From positions 9,662,571-9,726,570 of the forward strand of contig NC_045151.1 in assembly GCF_008831285.2 (NCBI RefSeq): a stretch of 64,000 bases of DNA, written 5' to 3'. The translations under genes and the position numbers were made by a program. Positions within the stretch are counted from its first letter, which is position 1; every line of letters starts with the position of its first letter. Shown here one piece after another: positions 1 through 9,777 of this stretch. The notes beneath the pieces were generated by a model that was not told the origin of the DNA, ran no database searches, and saw only the letters and a program-made list of their open reading frames with translations. This stretch comes from Nymphaea colorata. Taxonomy: Eukaryota > Streptophyta > Magnoliopsida > Nymphaeales > Nymphaeaceae.

Positions 1-116
1 CATAGGAGACTCTTCACATGTTACAAGGACATTAAATATCTTAACACATTCTACAAGGAGGTGGAATCCTAAGAGACTCCTCTTCAACGTGCTGGTGAAG
101 GATTTATATTTTAACA
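1..116 (-). repeat. Copia-A 3' LTR, truncated by window edge
   Basis: Matches the outer end of the LTR at 9662-9777 with two substitutions. On the minus strand it begins TGTTAAAATATAAATCC, directly after the polypurine tract. The remainder of the roughly 473-bp LTR lies to the left of this window. Confidence 0.93.
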
Positions 117-127
117 CCCTCCCTCAA
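117..127 (-). other. Copia-A polypurine tract
   Basis: On the minus strand TTGAGGGAGGG lies directly before the LTR start TGTTAA. This is the usual plus-strand priming site of copia elements and fixes the inner LTR border at 116/117. Confidence 0.85.
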
Positions 128-2763
128 GTTGTGCATGGTTTTGCACCATGTACAACTTGCCTTTTAGAAACCAGAATCGTTCTTTTGTTAATCCTTTTGT
201 AAATAAGTCTACAACTTGTTCATCTGTACGAACATAGATAGGCTGAATCTCCTTGTCTTCCACCTTTTGTCTAACAAAGTGTTGATAAATCTCAATGTGC
301 TTTGTTCGACCATGTTGTACGGGATTAAAGGCAATGTTAATAGCGCTTTGATTATCGCACATTAACATTGATGTTTTAATCTTTTCTCCAATGTCTTCTA
401 GCAAATGTCTAACCCATGTAACTTCAGCAGTACCTGCAGCCATGCATCTGTATTCAGCTTCAGTGCTGGATCTTGCTACTGCCTTTTGCTTTCGACAACT
501 CCAAGACACAAGATTACGTCCAATGAAAATACAAAAACCAGAAATAGACTTTCTTTGATCGGGATCTCCAGCCCAATCTGCATCTGTGAATGTCATAAGT
601 TGATGTCCAATAGTTATATTTTCACTCTTACCATAAACTAAGACATCTTCTGCTGTCCCTTTAAGATATCTTAATATTCTTTTGACAACATCCATGTGAG
701 TATCTCTAGGTGCATGCATAAATTGAGATACTTGATTCACAGCATATATAATATCTGGTCTAGTAAATGTAAGATATTGAAGTGCCCCAATAATACTTCG
801 ATATTGCGTAGGATCTTCATATAACTCCCCATCTTGAGCACTTAGTCTTTGATTTAGAACACTAGGAGTTCCAACAGGCTTACAATCAGACATACCTGAC
901 TTTTTCAGCAGATCCAACGTGTATTTCTGTTGTGTCAATGTGAGGCGATTATTGTGCCTATCAATCTCCACTCCAAAAAAGAATCATAAATCACCAAGCT
1001 CTTTCATTTTGAAGTTTTGCATCATCAAAACTTTAGCTTCTTCTATGTGTTTTTCTGAATTGCCTGTGATAACAATATCATCAACATATATAAGAAGTAA
1101 AGTAAATATGTTTTCCTTTCGATAAATGAAAAGAGAGTGATCTAGAGGACATCTCCGAAAACCACATTCTTGAATCTTGCAAGAGAAACTGTCAAACTAC
1201 GAACGTGAGGCCTGTTTAAGTCCATAAATAGATTTTCTTAGTTTGCAAACCCATGCATGAGAGTCTCCTTTCGTGTATCTTGGAGGTTGTTCCATATATA
1301 CTTCCTCCCTTAAATCACCATGAAGAAAAGCATTCTTCACGTCCATTTGATGTAGTCTCCATTCATATTCAACTGCCAATGATATAATCACGTGAATTGT
1401 TCCCATTTTGATCACAGGGCTGAATGTCTCATCATAATCTTCTCCATATTGTTGTGTAAACCCTTTTGCTACTAACCTTGCTTTGTGTCTTTCTATGCTG
1501 CCGTCAGGTTTGTATTTAATTTTGTATACCCATTTGGAGCCCACTACGTTCTTTTCGTGTGGCCTCAGAACGATCTCCCATGTTTCACATTCATGCAAGG
1601 CATCCATTTCTTCTTTCATAGCCTTTCTCCAATGATGTGATTTTGATGTTTGATCAAATGAAGTAGGTTCTTCCTCCTTGCCAACTTTTGCCATGAATAA
1701 CTGAAAATCAAGTGATAAAGAATCATAGCTAACCCACCTGTGAATGGGATGACGAATGCGTTGGGATCTTCTAAGGTGGGGCATGTTGTCTTCTTCACTG
1801 TGAGCATCTTTGTCCCTTAGTCGTCGACTGTAGATAAGACCCGAATACCGATGTGCATCGTTGCTCTGTTCTTCATTATTGTTTTCGTGATGACTTGATG
1901 ACTGTGTTGGATCTTCTTCATTTTCACTTTGAGCCATATCCGACGGTTGTATTGCTCTCTCTGAATCTTCACTTTGAGGCACATCATTTTCTATAACAGG
2001 ATCTGCATTGAATAACTGTGTATTGGTCCAGGGATTATAAGATTCAATGGTCATAGGCATTTCATTTGTATTATCAAAACTATGTTCATCAAAAATAACA
2101 TTTCTTGAAGTTTTGTACGTTTAGTTGTTGGATCATAGCATCGAAAACCTTTATATTCATCAGCATATCCAACGAATCTACATTGAATAGCTTTGTCTTG
2201 AAACTTGTTCCTCAAGGCAGCATCAACATGAACATAGCATACACAACCAAAAACCTTCAAGTTCTTGTAATCAGGTTGTTTGCCTAAGAGTGTAAAATAT
2301 AGCGATTTAGACATCAAGAGTGTCATAGGCAAACAATTTATTATGTATACAGCAGTATGGAAGGCTTCAGTCCACAAGGAAATGGGCACATTAGTATCAT
2401 GCATCATGCTCATGGTGCTTTCAACTATATGTCGCTGTTTCCGCTCAACTACACCATTTTGTTGTGGTGTGTAAGGGTAGGAAATTTGTCTAGTTATCCA
2501 TTTTTCACGTAGAAATTCAATAAAATCAAGCGAGGAATATTCTCCCCCTCCATCACATTGAAAATGCACCACATTGGATGAAAATTTAGTTTGAATCATG
2601 GCATAGAAGTTTCGAAATATGTGAGGTACTTCTGATTTGTGTTTCATGAAGTAAATCCAGGTGAAACGTGAGTAAGAGTCAATGAATAAGACATAATATC
2701 TTCACCCAGACATGGAATCAATAGGGGCTGGCCCCCATACATCAGAAAAAATAGTTTCAAAAG

Positions 2764-2768
2764 GTTTG
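2764..2768. repeat. Target-site duplication gtttg, left of Copia-B
   Basis: The 5 bp gtttg directly before the Copia-B end recurs at 7462-7466 directly after its other end. A 5-bp duplication is the normal product of a copia integrase and proves the nested insertion. Confidence 0.95.
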
Positions 2769-3024
2769 TGTAGAAACACGAACAAGAAGAGGAAGAGAAA
2801 CAACGATCACGATGTAACGTGGAAAAACCCTCAACAAGAGGAAAAAAACCACGAATGAGGAGGAGCCGGTGCCCACTAGCCACCAGACTCTCTCTCTCCT
2901 TTGTCTTTCATTCACACAATAAGGATTAGGGTTACACAACTTAAATAATGCCCAACAAGGGCTACAAGTTGGATCGGATACGGATCCGGACCCGGTCCCG
3001 AGACCCATCTAACATACTTCAACA
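2769..3024 (-). repeat. Copia-B 3' LTR
   Basis: 256 bp, beginning TGTTGAAG and ending TTTCTACA on the minus strand. It differs from the other LTR by G/A near 2814 and A/G near 2882. An AT-rich TATA-like stretch (ATTATTTAAG) near 2945 may be the promoter core; that part is inference. Confidence 0.95.
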
Positions 3025-3038
3025 CTCCCCCTCAAGTT
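3025..3038 (-). other. Copia-B polypurine tract
   Basis: On the minus strand AACTTGAGGGGGAG abuts the LTR start TGTTGAAG. The same bases encode the last residues (LEGEC) of the polyprotein frame. Confidence 0.9.
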
Positions 3039-3177
3039 GGGCATACATATCAAACATGCCCAACTTGGATACATTTCTCTCAAATGAGGTCGAAGATAAA
3101 GCCTTCGTCAGAACATCAGCCGTTTGGTCTTCAGATCTCATGTAAGGAAGTATAAGTTCTTTAGCATCAATTCTCTC

Positions 3178-6100
3178 TCAAATGAAATGTCGGTCAATCT
3201 CAACATGCTTTGTTCTGTCATGAAGCACAGGGTTGTTGGCCAAGTTAATTGCAGACTTGTTATCGCAATACATCTTCGTTGGTTCTTCAACTTTTATACC
3301 AATATCAGTCAACAATACTTTCAGCCACAAAAGCTCAGAAACTCCCATAGCAACAGCTCTGTATTCTGCTTCAGCACTGGAACGCGAACAAACATCTTGC
3401 CTTTTACTTCTCCACACTATGAGATTCCCTCCCAAATAAATACAATAGCCAGAGGTGGACCTCCTAGTGTCAATACAGCCTGCCCAGTCTGCATCTGAAT
3501 AACCTTCAATCCCAAGAGTGTCTTGCTTGACATATAAGAGACCTTTGCCAGGATTCCTCTTCAAGTAGCACAAGATCCTGTCAACAGCCTTCAAGTGGGC
3601 ATCCGTGGGAGCATGCATGAACTGGCTCATCATATTCACAGCAAAGGTAATATCAGGTCTAGTGAGAGTAAGGTAAATTAACTTCCCTACAAGACATTGA
3701 TATCTTCTTTTTGCCTCTTCACAGAGTGGCTCCCCGTCTCTCAGACTTAGCTTATGGCCAGCATCTAGAGGAGTAGAAGCTGGTCTACACCCTAGTTTCC
3801 CAGTCTCCTTTAACAAATCTAGAGTGTACTTCCGTTGATTTAGCACAAGGCTAATCCCAGACCTAGCAATTTCTATGCCAAGGAAGTATTTCAACTTACC
3901 AAGGTCCTTAAGATCAAACTCGATCGCCAACAGTTTCTTTAACTTCATTATTTCATCTTCATCATCACCTGTGACAATCATATCATCAACATATACCAAC
4001 AGAATAGTAACCTTTTGCTTATTTCTCTTCACAAAAAGTGTATGATCTCCATTCCCTTGATGGTATCCACATTGTCTCATGACAAGTCTGAGTCGTTCAA
4101 ACCATGCTCGAGGAGATTGCTTGAGCCCATATAAAGCCTTCCTTAGCTTGCAACATTTTCCAGGTTCCTCATATCCTGGAGGCATACACATATATACTTC
4201 CTCTTCAAGGTCTCCATTGAGAAATGTGTTCTTGACATCAAGTTGGTACATCTTCCACTCCTTCATCACAGCTAAAGAGATAATGACTCTGACCGTCTTC
4301 ATCTTCGCAACAGGAGCAAAGGTCTCCAAATAATCAATCCCATATTTCTGACTAAACCCCTTGGCCACAAGACGAGCTTTGTATCTTTCAACACTCCCAT
4401 CTGGTTTGTACTTGATGGTGTAGACCCACTTAGATCCAACCAAGTGAGCCGCCTCAGGAATCTTTACAACTTCCCATGTCATGTTTCTTCGCAAGGCTTC
4501 CATCTCTTCTTGCATAGCATAGGTCCACTTAGGATCACTCTGAGCCTCAGCAACATTCCTGGGAATCATAGTCAAAGAAAGAGAAGATACAAAGCATTTG
4601 TAGTCCTTGCTCAGTCTAGAATATGAAACAAAGTTACCAATAGGATGTTGAGTACATGACCTGACACCCTTTCGCAGGGCGATGGGAAGCTCTTCACTAG
4701 CAGCAACAGTCTGAATCTCTTCTTCAACAGGTTGCTTCTGCGCACGACTTGGGTCATCCAGGGAAGGACTAATTGGATTGGGAGTAGAATTCTCACCACC
4801 TGTCATCTCATCTATACAAACTCTTCGCCTAGAGTAAACTTGCCCAAATAAACGATTGCACTTCTCTTCTGCCTCAATGGAACACTCTCCATTTTTCTCC
4901 TGTTCATGCACCTCACTAGATGGACCATTTTTCTCTTGTTCATGCACCTCACTAGATGGACCAACGGAGACACGCCTGTAGTCCAAAAAATCTGTAAACT
5001 GAATTTCCTGACTCGGAGAATACTCTTCCCGTGACATAGAGTACTCCCCCTGAAGAGGATTCTCACCAAAATAGGAAACATGTTCAAGGAAAGTGACATC
5101 TTTGGTAACATAGGCCCGACCAGTGGAAGGGTCTCGACACTTGTACCCTTTTTGAGTGGGAGAATACCCTAAAAAAATGCCCTTAATAGATCTTGGATCA
5201 AGCTTTTTAATGTGAGGACTATGGTTGTGAATAAAGCAAACACAACCAAAAACTCTGAGTGGAAGAGAGAAAGGTTCACGAGTCCCCGGTAACAGAGAGT
5301 GAGGCGTCTTCCCATTCAACACGCGACTAGGCAACCGGTTTATAAGATACGCACTGGTCAACACAGCATCCCCCCAATACTTTTTTGGAACATGACGTTG
5401 AAAAAGAAGAGCCCGAGTCATATTCAATAACTGACGATTTTTTCGTTCAGCAACTCCATTTTGAGGAGGGGTATAACTACAGGAAGTCTCATGAACAATT
5501 CCCTTTTTTCGAAAAAAGCTATCAACAGACTGGCACATATACTCTCGAGCATTGTCAGATCGAAATGTCTTAACAGATGCTCCATATTGAGTTTCCACAT
5601 AGGCAATGAAAGTCTCTATGACAGTAGGAACTTCACTACGGTCTTTTAGCAAGTAGACAATAGTGTTACGAGAATAATCATCTATAAAGGTGATAAAATA
5701 TTGAAAACCATGACAAGAAGGAATCCCTGCAGGCCCCCACACATCAGAGTGAATCATGGCAAATACCTCATTAGACCGATGGCTAGACAATGGGTACGAA
5801 GCCCTAACATGTTTGGCCAGGTGACAGACATCACAAGACACCATAGTCATATCTAACCTGGAACATATATCAGGAAACAACTGTCTAAGAAGGCCAAAAG
5901 GCAAGTGTCCAAGGCGCTCATGCCACCGTAGAAGCAACTGAAGGGAGTCCTCTCTATTCTTCGTGGCTTGGCTTACTGCCGTCATGAGAGCCTGAGCAGC
6001 ACGCATAGGTAAACGATAGAGCCCGTCAGAAGCTAGCCCAATCCCAATCCTCTTCCCTGTCACCAAGTCCTGCATAACACAGCGATCAGCGGAAAATATA

Positions 6101-6489
6101 AGTTCGCAATTTAACTCCTTCGTGATCTTGCTAACCGACAAGAGATTCAAGGGAATATGAGGAACATGTAGAGCATTGTGGACTAAGAACTTGTTCAAAA
6201 GTGGGAGACTCCCTTTTCCAGCCACAGAGATAGATGAACCATCGGCAAGGGAAACACGATCCTTTCCTGATGAAAGCTTATACCCATGAAAGACCTTAGG
6301 ATCGCCGGTCATGTGGTGAGTAGCGCCACTATCAATGATCCACTCTCCCATACGGCAATCCGCCATAACGTCTATAGATGAAGAAGCTGCCATAATCACA
6401 GATAGTCCAACAGGAGGCAACAAGAGAGGCACCGATGACAACAGAGAGCACCAACGGGCAGTAATATCCGGATTCCCAATCAGCCCCAA
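3178..6489 (-). CDS. Copia-B pol polyprotein (protease, integrase, RT, RNase H), stop-truncated
   Basis: A 1103-codon open frame. Protease: WIIDSGATHHMTG with the catalytic DSG at about residue 53. Integrase: zinc-binding WHERLGH and CDVCHLAKH near residues 190-230, then HSDVWGPAG, FRSDNAREY and NGVAERKNR for the DDE triad. RT: GSKWVYTIKYKPDG, LDVKNTFLNGDL, YGLKQSPRAW, and an intact YVDD. RNase H: GYSDADWAGC, SSAEAEYR, CDNKSAI. The frame ends at a TGA (3178-3180) after HVEIDRHFI. Reading on in the same frame gives about 52 further codons that match the Copia-D C-terminus up to the purine tract, so this is a nonsense change where Copia-D has R. No gag precedes protease, so the first methionine is not a known family start. 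Confidence 0.9.
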   Translation of the reverse strand: MGLIGNPDITARWCSLLSSVPLLLPPVGLSVIMAASSSIDVMADCRMGEWIIDSGATHHMTGDPKVFHGYKLSSGKDRVSLADGSSISVAGKGSLPLLNKFLVHNALHVPHIPLNLLSVSKITKELNCELIFSADRCVMQDLVTGKRIGIGLASDGLYRLPMRAAQALMTAVSQATKNREDSLQLLLRWHERLGHLPFGLLRQLFPDICSRLDMTMVSCDVCHLAKHVRASYPLSSHRSNEVFAMIHSDVWGPAGIPSCHGFQYFITFIDDYSRNTIVYLLKDRSEVPTVIETFIAYVETQYGASVKTFRSDNAREYMCQSVDSFFRKKGIVHETSCSYTPPQNGVAERKNRQLLNMTRALLFQRHVPKKYWGDAVLTSAYLINRLPSRVLNGKTPHSLLPGTREPFSLPLRVFGCVCFIHNHSPHIKKLDPRSIKGIFLGYSPTQKGYKCRDPSTGRAYVTKDVTFLEHVSYFGENPLQGEYSMSREEYSPSQEIQFTDFLDYRRVSVGPSSEVHEQEKNGPSSEVHEQEKNGECSIEAEEKCNRLFGQVYSRRRVCIDEMTGGENSTPNPISPSLDDPSRAQKQPVEEEIQTVAASEELPIALRKGVRSCTQHPIGNFVSYSRLSKDYKCFVSSLSLTMIPRNVAEAQSDPKWTYAMQEEMEALRRNMTWEVVKIPEAAHLVGSKWVYTIKYKPDGSVERYKARLVAKGFSQKYGIDYLETFAPVAKMKTVRVIISLAVMKEWKMYQLDVKNTFLNGDLEEEVYMCMPPGYEEPGKCCKLRKALYGLKQSPRAWFERLRLVMRQCGYHQGNGDHTLFVKRNKQKVTILLVYVDDMIVTGDDEDEIMKLKKLLAIEFDLKDLGKLKYFLGIEIARSGISLVLNQRKYTLDLLKETGKLGCRPASTPLDAGHKLSLRDGEPLCEEAKRRYQCLVGKLIYLTLTRPDITFAVNMMSQFMHAPTDAHLKAVDRILCYLKRNPGKGLLYVKQDTLGIEGYSDADWAGCIDTRRSTSGYCIYLGGNLIVWRSKRQDVCSRSSAEAEYRAVAMGVSELLWLKVLLTDIGIKVEEPTKMYCDNKSAINLANNPVLHDRTKHVEIDRHFI
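4889..4960 (-). repeat. 36-bp in-frame tandem duplication in Copia-B pol spacer
   Basis: Two adjacent 36-bp units differ at one base and encode GPSSEVHEQEKN twice in the variable linker between integrase and RT. Copia-D lacks this pair. The unit is a multiple of three, so the frame is kept. Confidence 0.85.
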
Positions 6490-7188
6490 GAGTGAACAAA
6501 ATGTCGATTGGGGGAAACGATCGTCGGAGCGCCGGCAGACGTTGAGGCAATCCTCAAGTTACGCTCCTCTCCTCCTTTACGTCCTCTACCAAGTCACGGA
6601 CCAGCCACCTCTTCTTGCACGGTGGGCGCCAAACAAAAAACAAGAAGATGGAATCAAAGATCAACCAAGCAATATATTGCAGGTAAGAGGCGGATGCACT
6701 TCACCGGATTTGCAAAAGACCCCTAGGAAGTGACATGAATAGGGGGAGGCAAGCTTAGGAAGCGCCTAAGCACGCATATCTTCTTTCTTCTTCGGGAAGC
6801 AAGACTACGGCGCAAAAGGCAGTGGCGCAAGGGACAACGGTGACGGCGACGGTCAACAACACAAGAGCGACGGTGCAAGAGCGACGCCGCAAGAGTGGCT
6901 GCGATGGCGATGGCGCAAAGAGTGACACCGGCGGCGGCGGAAACAGCGACAGTGGTATTGGGTACACCGGCGGCGGTGGCTGCTGCAGCAACGGTGGCGG
7001 CAGCGGCGGTGGCTGCTGCAGCAACGGTGGCGGCGGCAGCGGCAGCGGCGGTGGTGGCGGCGGCAGCGGCGGCGGCGGCGGCGGCGGTAGTGGCAGCGGC
7101 AGCGGCGGCGGTGACTGCAGTGGTGGCGATGGTAGCGGTGAGAGATATTAGGGTTGGAACTTCACAAACCCTAAAAATTTCCCAAACT
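6490..7188 (-). other. Copia-B leader region, gag missing
   Basis: Lies between the primer-binding site and the protease frame, where Copia-D has a GC-rich leader plus about 1 kb of gag. The right half (about 6800-7140) is GGC-rich low-complexity DNA like the leader of Copia-D. The left half (6490-6750) has no open gag frame, no capsid similarity and no CX2CX4HX4C knuckle. Long GGC-driven frames on the plus strand here encode only poly-Gly or poly-Ala and are not genes. Confidence 0.7.
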
Positions 7189-7205
7189 CGTCGGCTCTGA
7201 TACTA
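7189..7205 (-). other. Copia-B primer-binding site
   Basis: On the minus strand TAGTATCAGAGCCGACGAG follows the LTR end. It matches the 3' end complement of initiator tRNA-Met (canonical TGGTATCAGAGC) except for the second base. Confidence 0.85.
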
Positions 7206-7461
7206 TGTAGAAACACGAACAAGAAGAGGAAGAGAAACAACGATCACGATATAACGTGGAAAAACCCTCAACAAGAGGAAAAAAACCACGAATGAGGAGG
7301 AGCCGGTGCCCACTAGCCGCCAGACTCTCTCTCTCCTTTGTCTTTCATTCACACAATAAGGATTAGGGTTACACAACTTAAATAATGCCCAACAAGGGCT
7401 ACAAGTTGGATCGGATACGGATCCGGACCCGGTCCCGAGACCCATCTAACATACTTCAACA
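7206..7461 (-). repeat. Copia-B 5' LTR
   Basis: 256 bp, identical in length to the LTR at 2769-3024 with two transitions between them. It is flanked on the right by the target duplication gtttg (7462-7466). Confidence 0.95.
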
Positions 7462-7466
7462 GTTTG

Positions 7467-9083
7467 GAAGCTCTTTGATTTATATTATGGAAAGGTAAAA
7501 CATGACTCTTACAAAGTCCACAACTTGAACATTTTTTGACACTTGAAGTAAGAGGTAAACTTGATCTTGGAATGAGACTATCTGTGACTATGCCACAAAT
7601 CAGACTCCAAAAATTGGTTAGGGCCCCTTACTTTTGATTGAAAATAGCAAGAACTTGGCACTGATGACGCATTATGAGAAAGAGAAAATGTCTTCAATCA
7701 TATATCAAAAGTGGATGAATCCTTGAGTAGACATTTCTTGAGGACGTACATATTCCCTTGACACTCCCCTCTAGCGAACATTTTCTTCGTTTGGAGGTCC
7801 TTGACATAGACAGAAGAAGGTGTGAATTCAACAGAAGAGCTTGTATCATCAATGAGTTTAGAAATGGATATGATGTTCTTTTTGATATTGGGAAAGAACA
7901 ACATTAGACAATGATAGAGACGAGGATGACAATGGAATATGTGCATTTCCAATATGTGTAATAGGATGAGATTTTCCATCACCTGTTATAATGCAACTTC
8001 TACCGTAATGAGGGGATAAGTTAGTCAATTTACCTGCATTTCCTGTCACATGGGTAGCTGCACCTGAATCCAAGAACCATTCTCCTTGCTCATTTTGCTT
8101 TATAGTCATCTTTGAGAATGCGGTCATCAATAGCTGTTGCATATCTTCAGCGGTGGATTTAGAACTTTGTCCTTCTTGTTTATAATCATGTCTTACCCCT
8201 TTGTTTTTATTTTGAGGATTAAACCAACATTGTGCCTTCATGTGTCCTTTCTTGTTGCACTGAAAACAAATTGGTATTTTTCTTGAAGTATCCAAAGGAG
8301 ACATACCTTGGTTATGTGGTGTTGGTAGAATGCCACGACCACCATGGTTGGAGTTCCCATGGCTCTTACCAAACTTTACATTCATAGCCAACACATTTTG
8401 GGAGTTCCCTTGATCAGTCCTTTCAATGACTCTTTTCATATTCATTTCATGTTGGAGAAGTTTACCTTGTAGTTCGTTGAAGGAAGGCAGAACAGGAAGG
8501 ACCTCAAGAGCTGTAATAAAAGCATGATAATCATGCCCAAGTCCATTCAAGGTTTGCTGCACCTTTTCCTTATCAGAAATGTTATTCCCTGAGGCAGCAA
8601 GTTGGTCTGCGACGGCCTTAATACGCCCCAAATAATCCATGATAGACGTTGAACCTTTGCTCAAATTCTGAAATTCTTTCTTTAAGTACATAATTCGAGC
8701 TTCTGATATTTGGGAAAAGTATCAGCAAGGGTTTCCCATAATTCTTCTGCAGTACAATCATGAGAAACTGAAAGTAACACTTGTTGAGATAAAGTGGACA
8801 AAATATACGCAACCAGACTTTGATCACGTCTCATCCACATAGCATGTTCAGGATTGTTGTCTTCATGAACAACAATAACTTCTCCTGCCTCATTTTTTAT
8901 TTCCTGTAAGACGGATATTGGTGGAGCCTTTGTTGAAACATCGAGATGTCCAAAGAGGCCTTGACTTCTTATGAAAGGCATGATTTGCCTTTTCCAGATC
9001 AGATAATTCTCGTGGTTGAGTTTTTTGGTAATAAGGTGAGGAAGAAAACTTGAGGACATGCCAGAATGCGAAAGGTTTTCCAT
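7467..9083 (-). pseudogene. Copia-A gag-protease and start of integrase (broken)
   Basis: The start is the ATG at 9083-9081 (MENLSHSGMSSS). The gag region has the copia motif LNHENYLIWKRQI, the capsid region, the knuckle CFQCNKKGHMKAQC (CX2CX4HX4C), and then protease WFLDSGAATHVTG. A one-base loss near 8708 (in PK/SEAR) shifts the frame at the end of the N-terminal gag part. A second shift lies near 7900 just before IKKNIISISKL. From about 7697 to 7467 the pre-integrase region is degraded, and Copia-B then interrupts the integrase. Confidence 0.88.
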
Positions 9084-9286
9084 GACAACAGAAAGGAATG
9101 GTATATAGGTAGAAGATGAGAGGGAAAGAAGACACGATATAACAAGATGTGTCCTTGGGTAAGCAAGAAGAAAAAGGAACAAGAATTGCGCAAGAGAAAA
9201 GTAAATTCAGGATAGAGACAAGATGAGAAAAGAGTTCTAACCAGATCAGACCTGTTTGGGCATTTCGTTTGGTAGAGATAGCGTAA

Positions 9287-9304
9287 CCTGGCGCTCTGAT
9301 ACCA
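9287..9304 (-). other. Copia-A primer-binding site
   Basis: On the minus strand TGGTATCAGAGCGCCAGG abuts the LTR end. It is the canonical complement of initiator tRNA-Met used by plant copia elements. Confidence 0.92.
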
Positions 9305-9369
9305 TGATAGAAATCTAGCACCAATATCTGTAACCAGAAAACAGCACTCACGCAGGAAGATAGAGATAT

Positions 9370-9400
<31 letters not shown>

Positions 9401-9777
9401 GAGAGGGAGAAAGAGAATGAAAACAAGAAGAAACTGAGGAGAAGAAGCCGTAGCCAAAATGGTTTGCACCTCTATTTATAATCCCATTTCCAGAATTCTA
9501 AGAGTCTCCAATCATAGAATCCTAGGAGATTTCACAAGCTCCAAGGACATTAATTACATCATAGAAACCTAAGAGACTTCACATATTACAAGGATATTAA
9601 CTACAACATAAAATCCTAGGAGACTTCCCACATAACAAGGATATTAACTACAACATAGAATCCTAGGAGACTCTTCACATGTTACAAGGACATTAAATAT
9701 CTTAACACATTCTACAAGGAGGTGGAATCCTAAGAGATTCCTCTTCAACGTGCTGGTGAAGGATTTATATTTTAACA
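9305..9777 (-). repeat. Copia-A 5' LTR
   Basis: 473 bp, minus strand, beginning TGTTAAAATATAAATCC and ending TCTATCA next to the primer site. It holds a GA-rich tract (about 9366-9419) and four imperfect tandem units of about 47 bp (9513-9700). Confidence 0.92.
9513..9700. repeat. Four imperfect ~47-bp tandem units inside Copia-A LTR
   Basis: Units start at about 9513, 9560, 9606 and 9654, each with catagaatcctaggaga-like text followed by caaggatattaa-like text. LTR-internal tandem repeats are often promoter or enhancer arrays in plant retrotransposons; that role is inference here. Confidence 0.75.

Larger units (their letters stand above)
111..2768 (-). pseudogene. Copia-A pol, C-terminal half: integrase, RT, RNase H (broken)
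   Basis: Continues Copia-A pol beyond the Copia-B insertion. The integrase core is readable at 2768-2051: DVWGPAP, FQCDGGGEY and NGVVERK carry the D, D and E residues. Then come the copia RT entry motif (GSKWVYKIKYKPDG), the LDVKNAFLHGDL block, YGLKQ, the YVDD catalytic box near 1085, and RNase H (FTDADWAGD, SSTEAEYR, CDNQSAI, RTKHIEI). Lesions on the reading path are a TGA at 2702-2704, a frameshift near 2118, a TAG at 1197-1199 where family members have W, and a TGA at 984-986 where family members have R. No functional polyprotein can be made. The protein ends CQLEGGC just at the LTR, as is usual. Confidence 0.9.
2769..7461 (-). mobile_element. Copia-B: young, gag-less Ty1/copia element nested in Copia-A integrase
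   Basis: A complete minus-strand element of 4693 bp bounded by 256-bp LTRs (2769-3024 and 7206-7461) that differ at only two positions, both transitions, and by a perfect 5-bp target duplication gtttg. It carries a tRNA-Met type primer site, a polypurine tract and one long pol frame with protease, integrase, RT and RNase H. The region where gag should lie (6490-7188) holds a GC-rich leader and about 350 bp with no recognisable capsid or zinc knuckle. It belongs to the same lineage as Copia-D (36154-41424): the pol proteins align along their whole length and both LTRs end in TTTCTACA. It is non-autonomous as it stands. Confidence 0.95.
1..9777 (-). mobile_element. Copia-A: Ty1/copia LTR retrotransposon, old, left end outside window
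   Basis: A minus-strand LTR retrotransposon. The right end (5' LTR) is complete at 9305-9777. The left LTR (3' LTR) is cut by the window start and only its last 116 bp are seen. In coding order the interior holds a primer-binding site, gag with a zinc knuckle, protease, integrase, reverse transcriptase with YVDD, RNase H and a purine tract; integrase before RT defines Ty1/copia. The visible LTR overlap (1-116 against 9662-9777) differs at 2 positions. Coding capacity is lost through several frameshifts and stops and through the insertion of Copia-B at 2769-7461. The right flank shows no checkable target duplication because the left flank is outside the window. Confidence 0.93.

Noticed and set aside
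6822-7200. Open plus-strand frames encoding Gly-rich or Ala-rich proteins
   Set aside because: They arise from GGC repeats in the Copia-B leader, run antisense to the element and have no non-repetitive sequence.
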